DNA of 64,000 nt from Roseateles sp. YR242 (lineage in GTDB: Bacteria > Pseudomonadota > Gammaproteobacteria > Burkholderiales > Burkholderiaceae_C): positions 124,001-188,000 of the forward strand of contig NZ_FOAV01000007.1 in NCBI RefSeq assembly GCF_900109745.1, in the 5' to 3' direction. This document shows, piece by piece, positions 54,478 through 62,310 of the stretch (positions within the stretch are counted from its first letter, which is position 1; each line of letters opens with the position of its first letter). The notes under the pieces were generated by a model. That model did no database searches and was not told the DNA's origin. It saw nothing but the letters and a program-made list of their open reading frames with translations. Both the position numbers and the translations under genes were made by a program.

Positions 54478-55743
54478 ATGAGAACTGAAAAGGTTTCCTA
54501 CCGAGGCCTGATGAGGCTTCCGGGTTACGCCGGGTTGTTGTTGGCGGTGTGCGTGGGACGCCTGGCATCGGGGTTGATTCCCTTTGGCCTTCTGGCCGTG
54601 TTCGTCCAGACCAACAGCTTCATGTCGGCGGGTGTGGTGTCTGTCTGCTTCATGCTGGCGTCATCTTTTTCGGCGCCCTGGCGCGGCCGGCTGATTGATC
54701 AGCACAGCGCTCATCGCATGCTTCCTCGTCTGGCGTTGGCGGCGTCCGTCACGGCTGTGGCGGGGTTTGCGGTCCTTCATGCTGGCGGCTCTTCGCTGCT
54801 TGGCGCTGCGCTGGTCTGCGTCGGCGCGCTCTTTTCACCCGCCAACGGGGCCGTGCTCAGGTCGATCTGGTCCAGCGTGGCACCGGATGAATCCCATCGC
54901 AAGGCATTGCATGCACTGGACTCCGTGCTGGAGGAAAGCGTTTATGTGCTGTCGCCATTGCTCGTCGGATCTTTATGGTTCACCGTGGGCCCGGACTGGG
55001 CAATTCTTGCTGGCTCTTCTGCCACAGTACTGGGGACAGGGCTGCTGTTCTGGTTCGCGCGGCGTGCCGGTGATCAGGTCTGGGCGCAATTGATGCGCCA
55101 GTCCCCACCCAAGGGCGGCAAGCGGGGGCACGGACCGATGAGCGCGGTCGTCTTCACCGTGCCCGGTTTGTCCCTGGCTGTTCCGATGTTCGGGTTCGCC
55201 ATGGCTGTGGGTGCGGGCAGTATCACGTTCGCCGCCTGGTCGGCGCAGTTCCACGTGGCATCCCTGGCCGGGCTCCTTGCTGGTTTGGGCTCGTTGGGAG
55301 GCGTGGTAGGAGGCTTCCTGTACGGGAAGGCGGCAGTATCGGATGCCAAGGCGGCCAAGCTTTACCTGTGGATGCCGGCCTTCGTGGGCCTGAGCATGGC
55401 GCCTCTCATGTTCTCGTCCGCCCTCTGGGTGGCTATGGCGGTGGCCTTGTGTTCCGGGTTGGTCATGACACCGATGTTCATCGCGGCATATGTCCGGGTT
55501 CCGGCGAGCTTCCCGCAGGCCCATTTCAACGAGGCCAACGCGTCCATCGGGGCCGCCTACAACCTGGGCTCCGGCACCGGCTCCCTGGTTGCCGGGGCGC
55601 TGGTCGAGCATTGCGGGCTGCTACCCGCATTCCTCGTAGCGGTGGCCATGCCACTGGGCGCGACTGCCCTGTCCTGGCTCCTGTCTCGCCGCCACGAGTC
55701 GGCCTGCTCCCTTGCTGCGGCTCCTGGCACCGCAGCGCCATAA
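54478..55743 (+). CDS. MFS transporter
   Basis: The 421-residue inner-membrane protein has about 12 transmembrane helices in two six-helix halves joined by a basic cytoplasmic loop (around residues 196-215, RQSPPKGGKRGHG). The first-loop MFS motif appears degenerate as APWRGRLIDQHSAHRML. Such proteins export drugs or metabolites by proton exchange. It follows the glycosylase gene by nine bases and should share its transcript. Its codon use is more A/T-tolerant than neighbouring genes. The substrate is unknown; the partner suggests a DNA-damaging compound, but this is inference. Confidence 0.88.
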   Translation: MRTEKVSYRGLMRLPGYAGLLLAVCVGRLASGLIPFGLLAVFVQTNSFMSAGVVSVCFMLASSFSAPWRGRLIDQHSAHRMLPRLALAASVTAVAGFAVLHAGGSSLLGAALVCVGALFSPANGAVLRSIWSSVAPDESHRKALHALDSVLEESVYVLSPLLVGSLWFTVGPDWAILAGSSATVLGTGLLFWFARRAGDQVWAQLMRQSPPKGGKRGHGPMSAVVFTVPGLSLAVPMFGFAMAVGAGSITFAAWSAQFHVASLAGLLAGLGSLGGVVGGFLYGKAAVSDAKAAKLYLWMPAFVGLSMAPLMFSSALWVAMAVALCSGLVMTPMFIAAYVRVPASFPQAHFNEANASIGAAYNLGSGTGSLVAGALVEHCGLLPAFLVAVAMPLGATALSWLLSRRHESACSLAAAPGTAAP

Positions 55744-55961
55744 ACGTCTCTTGGCGCCTGACGATTGCCAACATTCTCGCCCGGGACAACCGGCAGGTGC
55801 TTCACTATGTGGACTCGGCCCTGGACGAGAGAACGTCCAGTGCCGATCGGAGCTTCCGAGTCTTGCGCTTGGCAATTGAGCTGAAAATCTGACCGCTAGC
55901 ACGGGCCTAGGGGCTTCGTAAGCACGGCTACGGGATTGACCCGGAGTTGTGGCGACCTTCC

Positions 55962-58900
55962 TTAACCCTCCGTCAACTTCACCAGCACCTGCTTGAGCCG
56001 CTGTGCATCAATGGGCTTGGTCAGGAATTCATTCATGCCGGCCGCCAGCGCCTCGTCGCGCTCCTGGGTCAGCGCCGCAGCGGTGAGCGCCACGATGGGC
56101 AATTGCTCGCCGGTGAAGCGCTGGCGCAACTGCCGCGTGGCCTCGTGGCCGCTCATGACCGGCATCTGCACATCCATCAGCACCGCATCAAACGGCCGGC
56201 CCATGCTGGCCGCCGCATGGACGGCCTCCACCGCCTGGCTGCCGTCGCTGGCCTGGGAGATCTCGGCGCCCCACTGCTCCAGCATGGCCACCGCAATCAT
56301 CATGTTGACCGGGTTGTCCTCCACCATCAGGATGCGCCGGCCTTGCAGGTCGCGTTCCTGGGCGGCATCGCGCCGCTGAGTGTTCGTGGGTGTCGGGGCG
56401 GCCGGCAGCGGCAGCTCGGCCCAGAACGTGGCCCCTTCGCCGGCGCGGCTGTCCACGCCCACGCTGCCGCCCATCAGCATCGCGAGTTCGCGGCAGATGG
56501 ACAGGCCCAACCCCGTGCCGCCGTATCGCCTTGTCGTGGATTCGTCGGCCTGGGTGAAGGGCTGGAAGAGGCGCTGCAGCATGGTGTCTTCAATGCCCGG
56601 GCCGGTGTCGCTGACCTCGATGCGCAAGCGCCGTTCGTCCAGGCTCCTCACGTGGACGCTCACATTGCCGTGTTCGGTGAACTTCAGCGCGTTGCTCAGA
56701 TAGTTGCCGAGGATCTGGCGGGTGCGTACCGGGTCGCCGATCACCCAGCCGGGCACCGCGTCATCCACGGCGATGCTGAAGGCGAGGCCGCGCGCCTGCG
56801 CCAGGGTGAGGTAGCCCATGCGCATCGTGGCCAGCATGTCGCGCAGCGCAAAGGGCACGGTTTCCAGGGTCAAGCGGCCAGCTTCGATCTTGGAGATGTC
56901 CAGGATGTCCGACATCAGACCGGAGAGACTCTCGGCACTGTCGAGCATCTGGTCCAGGTAGTGGCTGCGGGTGCCCTGCTCCAGGTCGGACTGCTGCAGC
57001 AGCCGGGCCAGGCCCACGAGGCCGTTGAGCGGGGTCCGGATCTCGTGGCTGATGTTGGCCAGGAAAGCACTCTTGGCACGGCTGGCGGCCTGCGCCTCGT
57101 CCTTGGCCTGTGCCAGGGCGGCCTCGACGCGGCGCCGCTCCGTCACGTCTTCCATGATCCAGATGGTGCCGCCCCGGCTGGGGTGGTTGGGGTCCACCGC
57201 GCGCGCCAGGATCCGGCACAGGAAGCGGCTGCCATCGCGGCGGCGCATCAGGCGTTCCGCCTCCACCTGTTCGCCGGAGGCCAGGCGCGGGCCCAGCTCG
57301 CGAACAAAGGCTTCGCCATCTTCGGCGCTGGGCCACACCACGCTGTCGGGTTGGCCGACCAGGGTGGACACGGGCCAGCCAAACATGTCTTCCACCAGGC
57401 GGTTGGCCTGCACGAAGCGCTGCTCCCGGGTGAGTGCGATGCCGATGGAGGCGTTCTCCAGGATGGCCGCGTGCACCAGCCGGGTCCGTTCGGATTCGGT
57501 CACGTCGCGCGAGCTCACCACCAGGTAGGAGATGGCATCCATCACAAACGGCGCGGCCGACAACAGCATGGGGACGACCTGGCCGCTGCGTGTGACGAAG
57601 GACGCCGGCATGTCGCTGACGCGGCCATGCACGCGCAGCGTTTCCAGCAGATGCTGGCGATCCTGCGGGTCCTGCCAGATGCCGACCTCCTCGGAGCTGC
57701 GGCCCAGCACCTCGTCGCTGGTGTAGCCGGTCAGTTGCTCGAAGGTCTTGTTGACCATGACGTAGCGGCCGGTGGCGGCTTCCGTGAGGGTCACCACATC
57801 GGGGCTGGTCGCAAACAGGTGGGAGAGAAGGGCTTCGGAACGGCGCAGCGCCTCCTGCGCACGCGAGGCCTCGGTCTGGTCGATGAAAAACGACAGCGTG
57901 GCCGGGCCGGAGGCCGCGTCCACCCGCACGCTGGTGGCCTGCACCAGCCGACGGCGGCGCGACAGCGTGCGCAGCCGGAATTCCATCATCGGCAGCATCG
58001 CGCCCACCGCCAGGGTCTCGATCTTGGCGGCACGCTGGCGGCCGCGCTCCTCATCGCCGGGTTCGTAGTGCGAGAACAGATCCTGGCCGATCATGCTGGA
58101 GCGCTGCGTGTAGCCGAACATCGCCATCGCAGCGGGGTTCGCGTCCACCACCCGGCCCCAGCGGTGCAGCACCAGCGGGGAGGGCGAGCGGCGGAACAGC
58201 TCGCGGTAGCGGGTCTCGGTGGCGAGCATGGCCTGCTCGGTCTGCACCTCGTCCGTGACGTCCCGGCCCACGCCCCAGTAACCGCGGAAATTGCCCTTCG
58301 CATCAAAGCGCGGCTCACCGCTGACGGACACATAGCGCAGCGTGCCGTCCTCGGCCGTGCGCCGCATCACCAGGCCGCGGAACGGCCGGTGGGATTCCAT
58401 GTCGGCGCGGTGGGCGTCCATGTCCTCGTCGGAGAGGCCCAGGTTGTCGATCTCCCACGGCGTGCGGCCCAGCCGGGCGGCCAGGGAGAGGCCGGAGCTG
58501 CCGGCATGGTGTTCCGCCAGGTGGGTGAACCGGAACAGGCGGTCCATCTCCCAGTACCAGTCGGCCGCCATGTTGAGCAGGTGGCGAAAACGCGCGTGGC
58601 GCTCATTCACTTCCAGCAGCGTGCGCCGGATCAGCTTGGAGGTGCCCAGGCCCACCACCAGCCCGGCCAGCAGCAGCATGCCCTGGGTGAGCAGCCGGGC
58701 CTGGATGCCGGCCATGGGCGGGGAGGCCAGGGGCCAGCCATTGAGTTCCGCCGTCGCCAGGCCACCCAGAATGGCCACGCCCAGCCCGAAGATGGTGATG
58801 CCGGCGCCCAGGCTGACCGTGGCGGTGGCCAGTGCCACCATCAGGCCCATGATGCCCAGCGACTGGGCGCCAAGGCCCTGGTGCCGGGATACGGCCACCG

Positions 58901-59213
58901 AGAGAGCCATGGCCAGTGCCAGGGAGAGCATCACCAGCATGGCGCCCTGGACGTGCTGGGCCGGCAGGCGCCACAGCAGCAGCACGCCCACCACGGTGGT
59001 GGTGAAGGCCACGAGGGGCGGCATCAAACCGGACCAGGGTTCGATCGGCTGGATGCTGAACACCAGCAGCAGGCCGCCAAAGGCGCAGAGCAGCACACAC
59101 GCGGCGATGAAGAGACGCGCCGCGCGCCATTGCAGGCCGGCGGGCAGGCGGTCGCCTTGCGACAGTTCCTGCTCGACCAGACTGCTCAAATCGTCCTGCG
59201 AATCCTTGCTCAC
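55962..59213 (-). CDS. Hybrid sensor histidine kinase with membrane domain, four PAS domains and receiver
   Basis: The 1083-residue protein has about six transmembrane helices in residues 30-195 and four PAS domains (about 205-325, 330-455, 455-575, 580-695, each ending in a DVTE- or DQTE-type motif). The HisKA box is NISHEIRTPLNGLVGLARLL (His723), with a HATPase domain (about 820-935; NYLSNALKFTEHGNV, VSDTGPGI, GGTGLGLSICREL) and a C-terminal receiver (about 955-1075) with phospho-acceptor Asp1014 in VLMDVQMPVMSG. The start is GTG 59213 without a clear ribosome-binding site. No phosphotransfer protein or regulator is adjacent, so its output is unknown. Confidence 0.93.
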   Translation of the reverse strand: MSKDSQDDLSSLVEQELSQGDRLPAGLQWRAARLFIAACVLLCAFGGLLLVFSIQPIEPWSGLMPPLVAFTTTVVGVLLLWRLPAQHVQGAMLVMLSLALAMALSVAVSRHQGLGAQSLGIMGLMVALATATVSLGAGITIFGLGVAILGGLATAELNGWPLASPPMAGIQARLLTQGMLLLAGLVVGLGTSKLIRRTLLEVNERHARFRHLLNMAADWYWEMDRLFRFTHLAEHHAGSSGLSLAARLGRTPWEIDNLGLSDEDMDAHRADMESHRPFRGLVMRRTAEDGTLRYVSVSGEPRFDAKGNFRGYWGVGRDVTDEVQTEQAMLATETRYRELFRRSPSPLVLHRWGRVVDANPAAMAMFGYTQRSSMIGQDLFSHYEPGDEERGRQRAAKIETLAVGAMLPMMEFRLRTLSRRRRLVQATSVRVDAASGPATLSFFIDQTEASRAQEALRRSEALLSHLFATSPDVVTLTEAATGRYVMVNKTFEQLTGYTSDEVLGRSSEEVGIWQDPQDRQHLLETLRVHGRVSDMPASFVTRSGQVVPMLLSAAPFVMDAISYLVVSSRDVTESERTRLVHAAILENASIGIALTREQRFVQANRLVEDMFGWPVSTLVGQPDSVVWPSAEDGEAFVRELGPRLASGEQVEAERLMRRRDGSRFLCRILARAVDPNHPSRGGTIWIMEDVTERRRVEAALAQAKDEAQAASRAKSAFLANISHEIRTPLNGLVGLARLLQQSDLEQGTRSHYLDQMLDSAESLSGLMSDILDISKIEAGRLTLETVPFALRDMLATMRMGYLTLAQARGLAFSIAVDDAVPGWVIGDPVRTRQILGNYLSNALKFTEHGNVSVHVRSLDERRLRIEVSDTGPGIEDTMLQRLFQPFTQADESTTRRYGGTGLGLSICRELAMLMGGSVGVDSRAGEGATFWAELPLPAAPTPTNTQRRDAAQERDLQGRRILMVEDNPVNMMIAVAMLEQWGAEISQASDGSQAVEAVHAAASMGRPFDAVLMDVQMPVMSGHEATRQLRQRFTGEQLPIVALTAAALTQERDEALAAGMNEFLTKPIDAQRLKQVLVKLTEG

Positions 59214-59396
59214 GCCGTACCCAACTCGTTATATGTCTGGACTTGTGACGTCCGGTAACGAAGTCTCGGCGAGTGGCGGCCAAACTGAAGAGGGGCAGAA
59301 CCCCGAAAACCACGCTCAAACGCGCGTGGCTGGGGATTCTGCCAATTAGTTGGCGGTCGATTTCTGGCCGGGGCGCGAACAAGGCGCCCCGCGCGC

Positions 59397-60233
59397 TCAG
59401 CGGCCCGGGGTGGGGCGCAAGGCCTCGCGGGTGGCCTGGGCCGCACGGCGGGCGGCGGCGGCGAAGTCTTCGCCGGAGGAGGCGTACAGCACGGCGCGTG
59501 ACGAATTCACGATCACGGTGCCACCGGCCTGGCCGCCACGCCAGCCGGCCGCCACGGTGGCGCGGGCGTCACCGCCTTGGGCGCCGACACCGGGCACCAG
59601 CAGGGGCAGGGTGGGTGCGAGCTCACGCACCCGTTCGATTTCCTGCGGGTAGGTGGCACCGACCACCAGGCCGAGCTGGCCGTTGAGGTTCCAGTCGCCC
59701 TGCGCCAGGCGCGCGAGGTGTTCGAACAGGCGCGGCTGGCCCGGCTGGTCGGCCAGGCGCTGCATCTGCCAGTCGTCTCCGCCGGGGTTGGAGGTGCGGC
59801 ACAGCAGGAAGGCGCCCTTGTCGGGGTAGCGCAGGTAGGGTTCGATGCTGTCGCGGCCCATGAAGGGCGAGAGCGTGACGGCATCGGCCTGATAGCGCTC
59901 GAAGGCTTCGCGGGCGTATTGCTCGGCGGTGGCGCCGATGTCGCCGCGCTTGGCGTCCAGGATGATCGGCACCTGCGGCGCGGTGCGCTTGATGTGGGTC
60001 ATCAGCTGTTCAAGCTGATCTTCGGCGCGGTGGGCGGCGAAGTAGGCGATCTGCGGCTTGAAGGCGCTGACCAGATCTTTGGTGGCGTCCACGATGGCGG
60101 CGCAGAAGTCGTAGATGCGGCCAGCGTCGCCCTTCCAATGGGTAGGGAACTTGGCGGGATCAGGGTCAAGGCCGACGCAGAGCAGGGAGTCGTTCAGGCG
60201 TTCGGCCGCCTGCAGTTGTTGCAAGAACTTCAT
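59397..60233 (-). CDS. pyrF: Orotidine 5'-phosphate decarboxylase (type 2)
   Basis: The 278-residue enzyme makes UMP in pyrimidine synthesis. SLLCVGLDPDPAKFP begins the barrel, the catalytic motif is ILDAKRGDIGATAEQYAR, and VTLSPFMGRDSIEPYL, LLCRTSNPGG and PLLVPGVGAQGGDARATV follow. This is the longer, type 2 PyrF (about 270 residues). The start MKFLQQLQAAERLND fits the family. The sequence just upstream has no Shine-Dalgarno and folds into two hairpins (listed separately). The 80 extra in-frame residues upstream come from the repeat region and are not supported. Confidence 0.95.
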   Translation of the reverse strand: MKFLQQLQAAERLNDSLLCVGLDPDPAKFPTHWKGDAGRIYDFCAAIVDATKDLVSAFKPQIAYFAAHRAEDQLEQLMTHIKRTAPQVPIILDAKRGDIGATAEQYAREAFERYQADAVTLSPFMGRDSIEPYLRYPDKGAFLLCRTSNPGGDDWQMQRLADQPGQPRLFEHLARLAQGDWNLNGQLGLVVGATYPQEIERVRELAPTLPLLVPGVGAQGGDARATVAAGWRGGQAGGTVIVNSSRAVLYASSGEDFAAAARRAAQATREALRPTPGR

Positions 60234-60282
60234 GGGGGGTATTGTGCCCCCGGTTTGGGCGCGCTCGGGCGCGCCCAAACCG
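60234..60282 (-). promoter_or_regulatory. Double-hairpin leader of pyrF
   Basis: On the minus-strand mRNA, a perfect 14-bp stem with a 4-base loop (arms 60251-60264 and 60269-60282) is followed by a GGGGG/CCCCC pair (60247-60251 with 60234-60239) that ends at the ATG at 60233. The first stem shares one base with the second. There is no purine-rich ribosome-binding site. Both hairpins would hide the start region. Confidence 0.65.
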
Positions 60283-60424
60283 CCCCCCGAGGGGGCTGCG
60301 GGCCACCTTGGGGCGGCCCGGCGGTGGCCCTCTTCGCCAACCAGAGCCCCCGCTTGAACGGCGCTGCGCGCGTTCGGCGCGACTCGATGCATGGAGGAGC
60401 CCTGGCGGAAGGCTTTGCCCAAAT
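60281..60424. repeat. Multi-hairpin dispersed repeat, locus 2 copy 1
   Basis: This starts CGCCCCCCGAGGGGGC, then carries GGGCGGCCCGGCGGTGGCCC as at 20.6 kb, CAGAGCCCCCGCTTGAACG, a GCGCTGCGCGCG segment, and CTCGATGCATGGAG with AGCCCTGGCGGAAGGCTTTG. It matches the copies near 20.6-20.9 kb block by block. Confidence 0.85.
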
Positions 60425-60554
60425 CGCCCCCCGAGGGGGCGAGGACCATCTTGTGGTGGCCCTCTTCGCACACCAGAGCCCCGCTTGAACGGCGCTGCGC
60501 GCGTTCGCGCGACTCGATGCATGGAGAAGCCCTGGCGGGAGGCTTTGCCCAAAC
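60425..60554. repeat. Multi-hairpin dispersed repeat, locus 2 copy 2
   Basis: This 130-base unit is nearly identical to copy 3 and starts with the same CCCCCCGAGGGGGC hairpin. It has CATCTTGTGGTGGCCC in place of the longer middle block of copy 1. Confidence 0.88.
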
Positions 60555-60642
60555 CGTCCCCCGAGGGGGCGAGGACTATCTTGTGGTGGCCCTCTTCGCA
60601 CACCAGAGCCCCGCTTGAACGGCGCTGCGCGCGTTCGGCGCT
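60555..60642. repeat. Multi-hairpin dispersed repeat, locus 2 copy 3 (shortened)
   Basis: This copy repeats copy 2 through GAACGGCGCTGCGCGCGTTC and then breaks off before the CTCGATGCATGG block. The remaining 120 bases up to the acetyltransferase gene look unique and should hold its promoter; no motif stands out. Confidence 0.85.
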
Positions 60643-60764
60643 TCGGTGCGGGGAAGGTGCGAAGTGGCTGACGGGCGGGGGAGATGGGTTTGCGAGGGGG
60701 TGGGCACTGCTGCGCAATGTCGTGGGTTCGGGGATGATGCTCGCTCGTTTTCGTTGGGGGGACC

Positions 60765-61532
60765 ATGGAGGTTTTGCAGACTGAGCGCTTGCGCTTGCGC
60801 TGGTTTACCGAGGCGGATGCGCCGTCAATGCGCGCGCTGCTGAATGAACCAGCATGGATCCAGAACATCTATGACGCGGAAGTTCGGAGCGACGAGCAGG
60901 CCGCCGAGTGGATCCGCAGCCGACTGCTGGCCCGCTACTGGAGCCTGGGCTACGGCTTCTGGGCCGTGGAAGGCCTGGACAACGGCGAGTTCCTGGGCCT
61001 GTGCGGCGTCATCAAGCGCGAGGGACTGGACCACCCCGATATCGGCTACGGCTTCCTGTCCCGCCATTGGGGCCACGGCTACGCCCGCGAAGCCGCCACC
61101 GCCACCTTCGCGTATTGCCGCGAGGTGCTGGGCATGCAACACATCCTGGGAACCACCGGGCCAGAAAACCACGCCTCCGGCCGGGTGCTGCTGGCCATCG
61201 GCCTGGAAGACCAGGGCGTCCAGCAAACACTCGCCCACGAAGGCCTCTCCCGGGTGTACGAGTGGCGCGAAGATCGCCCAGCTGGCGATGCCGCAGAGAT
61301 CGCCGCCCTGCGCCTGCGCTGGCATGCCGCCCTCACCAGGGAAGACGCCCTGCCCACCTTCAGCGCGTGCGTGACACCCGACGTGGTCGCACGATGGGTC
61401 ACCGGACGGGAGGATTTCTCCGAGCAGGCCTATCGCGCGCTGGTGCGCCGCCACGCCCCCCTGGCCGACGACACGCACCTGCCCGCCGTGCCCACACCCC
61501 TGGGCTGGCGGCTGGATCTCCCGTTGGAGTGA
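60765..61532 (+). CDS. GNAT-family N-acetyltransferase (RimJ/RimL-like)
   Basis: The 255-residue protein has an Acetyltransf_3 domain (about 1-170): LQTERLRLRWFTEADAPSM, DHPDIGYGFLSRHWGHGYAREAATATFAYC with the acetyl-CoA pyrophosphate loop, and LGMQHILGTTGPENHASGRVL. An extra C-terminal helical region of about 75 residues (about 180-255) is not part of the standard fold. The acceptor is unknown; the family modifies ribosomal-protein N termini and small amines. A GGGG stretch precedes the start. It stands alone, upstream of a two-component pair by about 80 bases. Confidence 0.88.
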   Translation: MEVLQTERLRLRWFTEADAPSMRALLNEPAWIQNIYDAEVRSDEQAAEWIRSRLLARYWSLGYGFWAVEGLDNGEFLGLCGVIKREGLDHPDIGYGFLSRHWGHGYAREAATATFAYCREVLGMQHILGTTGPENHASGRVLLAIGLEDQGVQQTLAHEGLSRVYEWREDRPAGDAAEIAALRLRWHAALTREDALPTFSACVTPDVVARWVTGREDFSEQAYRALVRRHAPLADDTHLPAVPTPLGWRLDLPLE

Positions 61533-61614
61533 GACCGCCATCGCGCCTCGAGGATGTGCGCCGCACAGCCCTTGGCAAGGGCAGGAAATCCCCATCTCGC
61601 CTATGCTTGCGGGC

Positions 61615-62310
61615 ATGGAAGCTGTAGCCCGCATTTTGCTGATCGAGGACGACGAACGACTGGCCCACCTGGTGGCCGATGCCCTGAGAAAGTCAGGCTA
61701 CGCGGTGACAATCAGCGGGGACGGACTGGCCGGCGAAACACTCGCCAAGCAAGACCCGTTTGACCTGGTGTTGCTGGATGGTCACCTGCCCGGCAAGGAT
61801 GGTTTCGATGTGTTGCGCGACCTGCGGCGCGATTTCACCGGCCGCATCGTGATGCTGACAGCACGCGATGACGACATCGACCAGGTGCTCGGCCTCGAAG
61901 GCGGCGCCGACGACTACATCACCAAGCCGGTCGCCCCCCGTGTGCTGCTGGCACGTATCAAGGCCCTGCTGCGGCGCGATGCGCTGCCTCAGGCACAGCC
62001 CGTCGGGGAGGCGCTGCACTTCGGGCCGCTGACCCTGCTGCCGCAGTCGCGCGAATTGCGATTCAACGGCGAGCAGGTGCCGCTGACAACCGCCGAGTAT
62101 GAGTTGCTGAATTTCCTGGCACAACGCGCCGGGCAGGTGGTCAGCCGGGACGACATCATGCAGAGCCTGCGTGGCCTGGAGTTCGACGGACTGGATCGCG
62201 CCATCGACGCCCGCATCTCGCGGCTGCGCAGGAAGATCGGCGACGACGCCCATTCGCCCACCCGCATCAAGACGGTCCGTGGGCAGGGTTATCTGTTCGC
62301 GATCGACTGA
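61615..62310 (+). CDS. OmpR-family response regulator
   Basis: The 231-residue regulator has a receiver domain (about 5-118; IEDDERLAHLV, phospho-acceptor Asp55 in LVLLDGHLPGKDGFDVL, LTARDDDIDQVLGLEGGADDYITKPV) and a C-terminal winged helix (about 135-231; LTTAEYELLNFLAQRAGQVVSRDDIM, ARISRLRRKIGDD, VRGQGYLFA). It resembles RstA-like regulators. The alternative ATG 61603 adds four residues; neither has a good ribosome-binding site. Its stop codon shares a base with the start of the kinase gene, so they are translationally coupled. Confidence 0.93.
   Translation: MEAVARILLIEDDERLAHLVADALRKSGYAVTISGDGLAGETLAKQDPFDLVLLDGHLPGKDGFDVLRDLRRDFTGRIVMLTARDDDIDQVLGLEGGADDYITKPVAPRVLLARIKALLRRDALPQAQPVGEALHFGPLTLLPQSRELRFNGEQVPLTTAEYELLNFLAQRAGQVVSRDDIMQSLRGLEFDGLDRAIDARISRLRRKIGDDAHSPTRIKTVRGQGYLFAID

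Noticed and set aside
55947-59258. A 1103-codon plus-strand open frame antisense to the hybrid kinase
   Set aside because: The minus strand encodes recognisable PAS, HisKA, ATPase and receiver domains; the plus frame is His/Gly/Gln-rich noise.
60281-60642. CRISPR or transposon interpretation of the repeat cluster
   Set aside because: Units are about 130 bases, contiguous, with internal palindromes and no spacers, no transposase frame and no target duplication.
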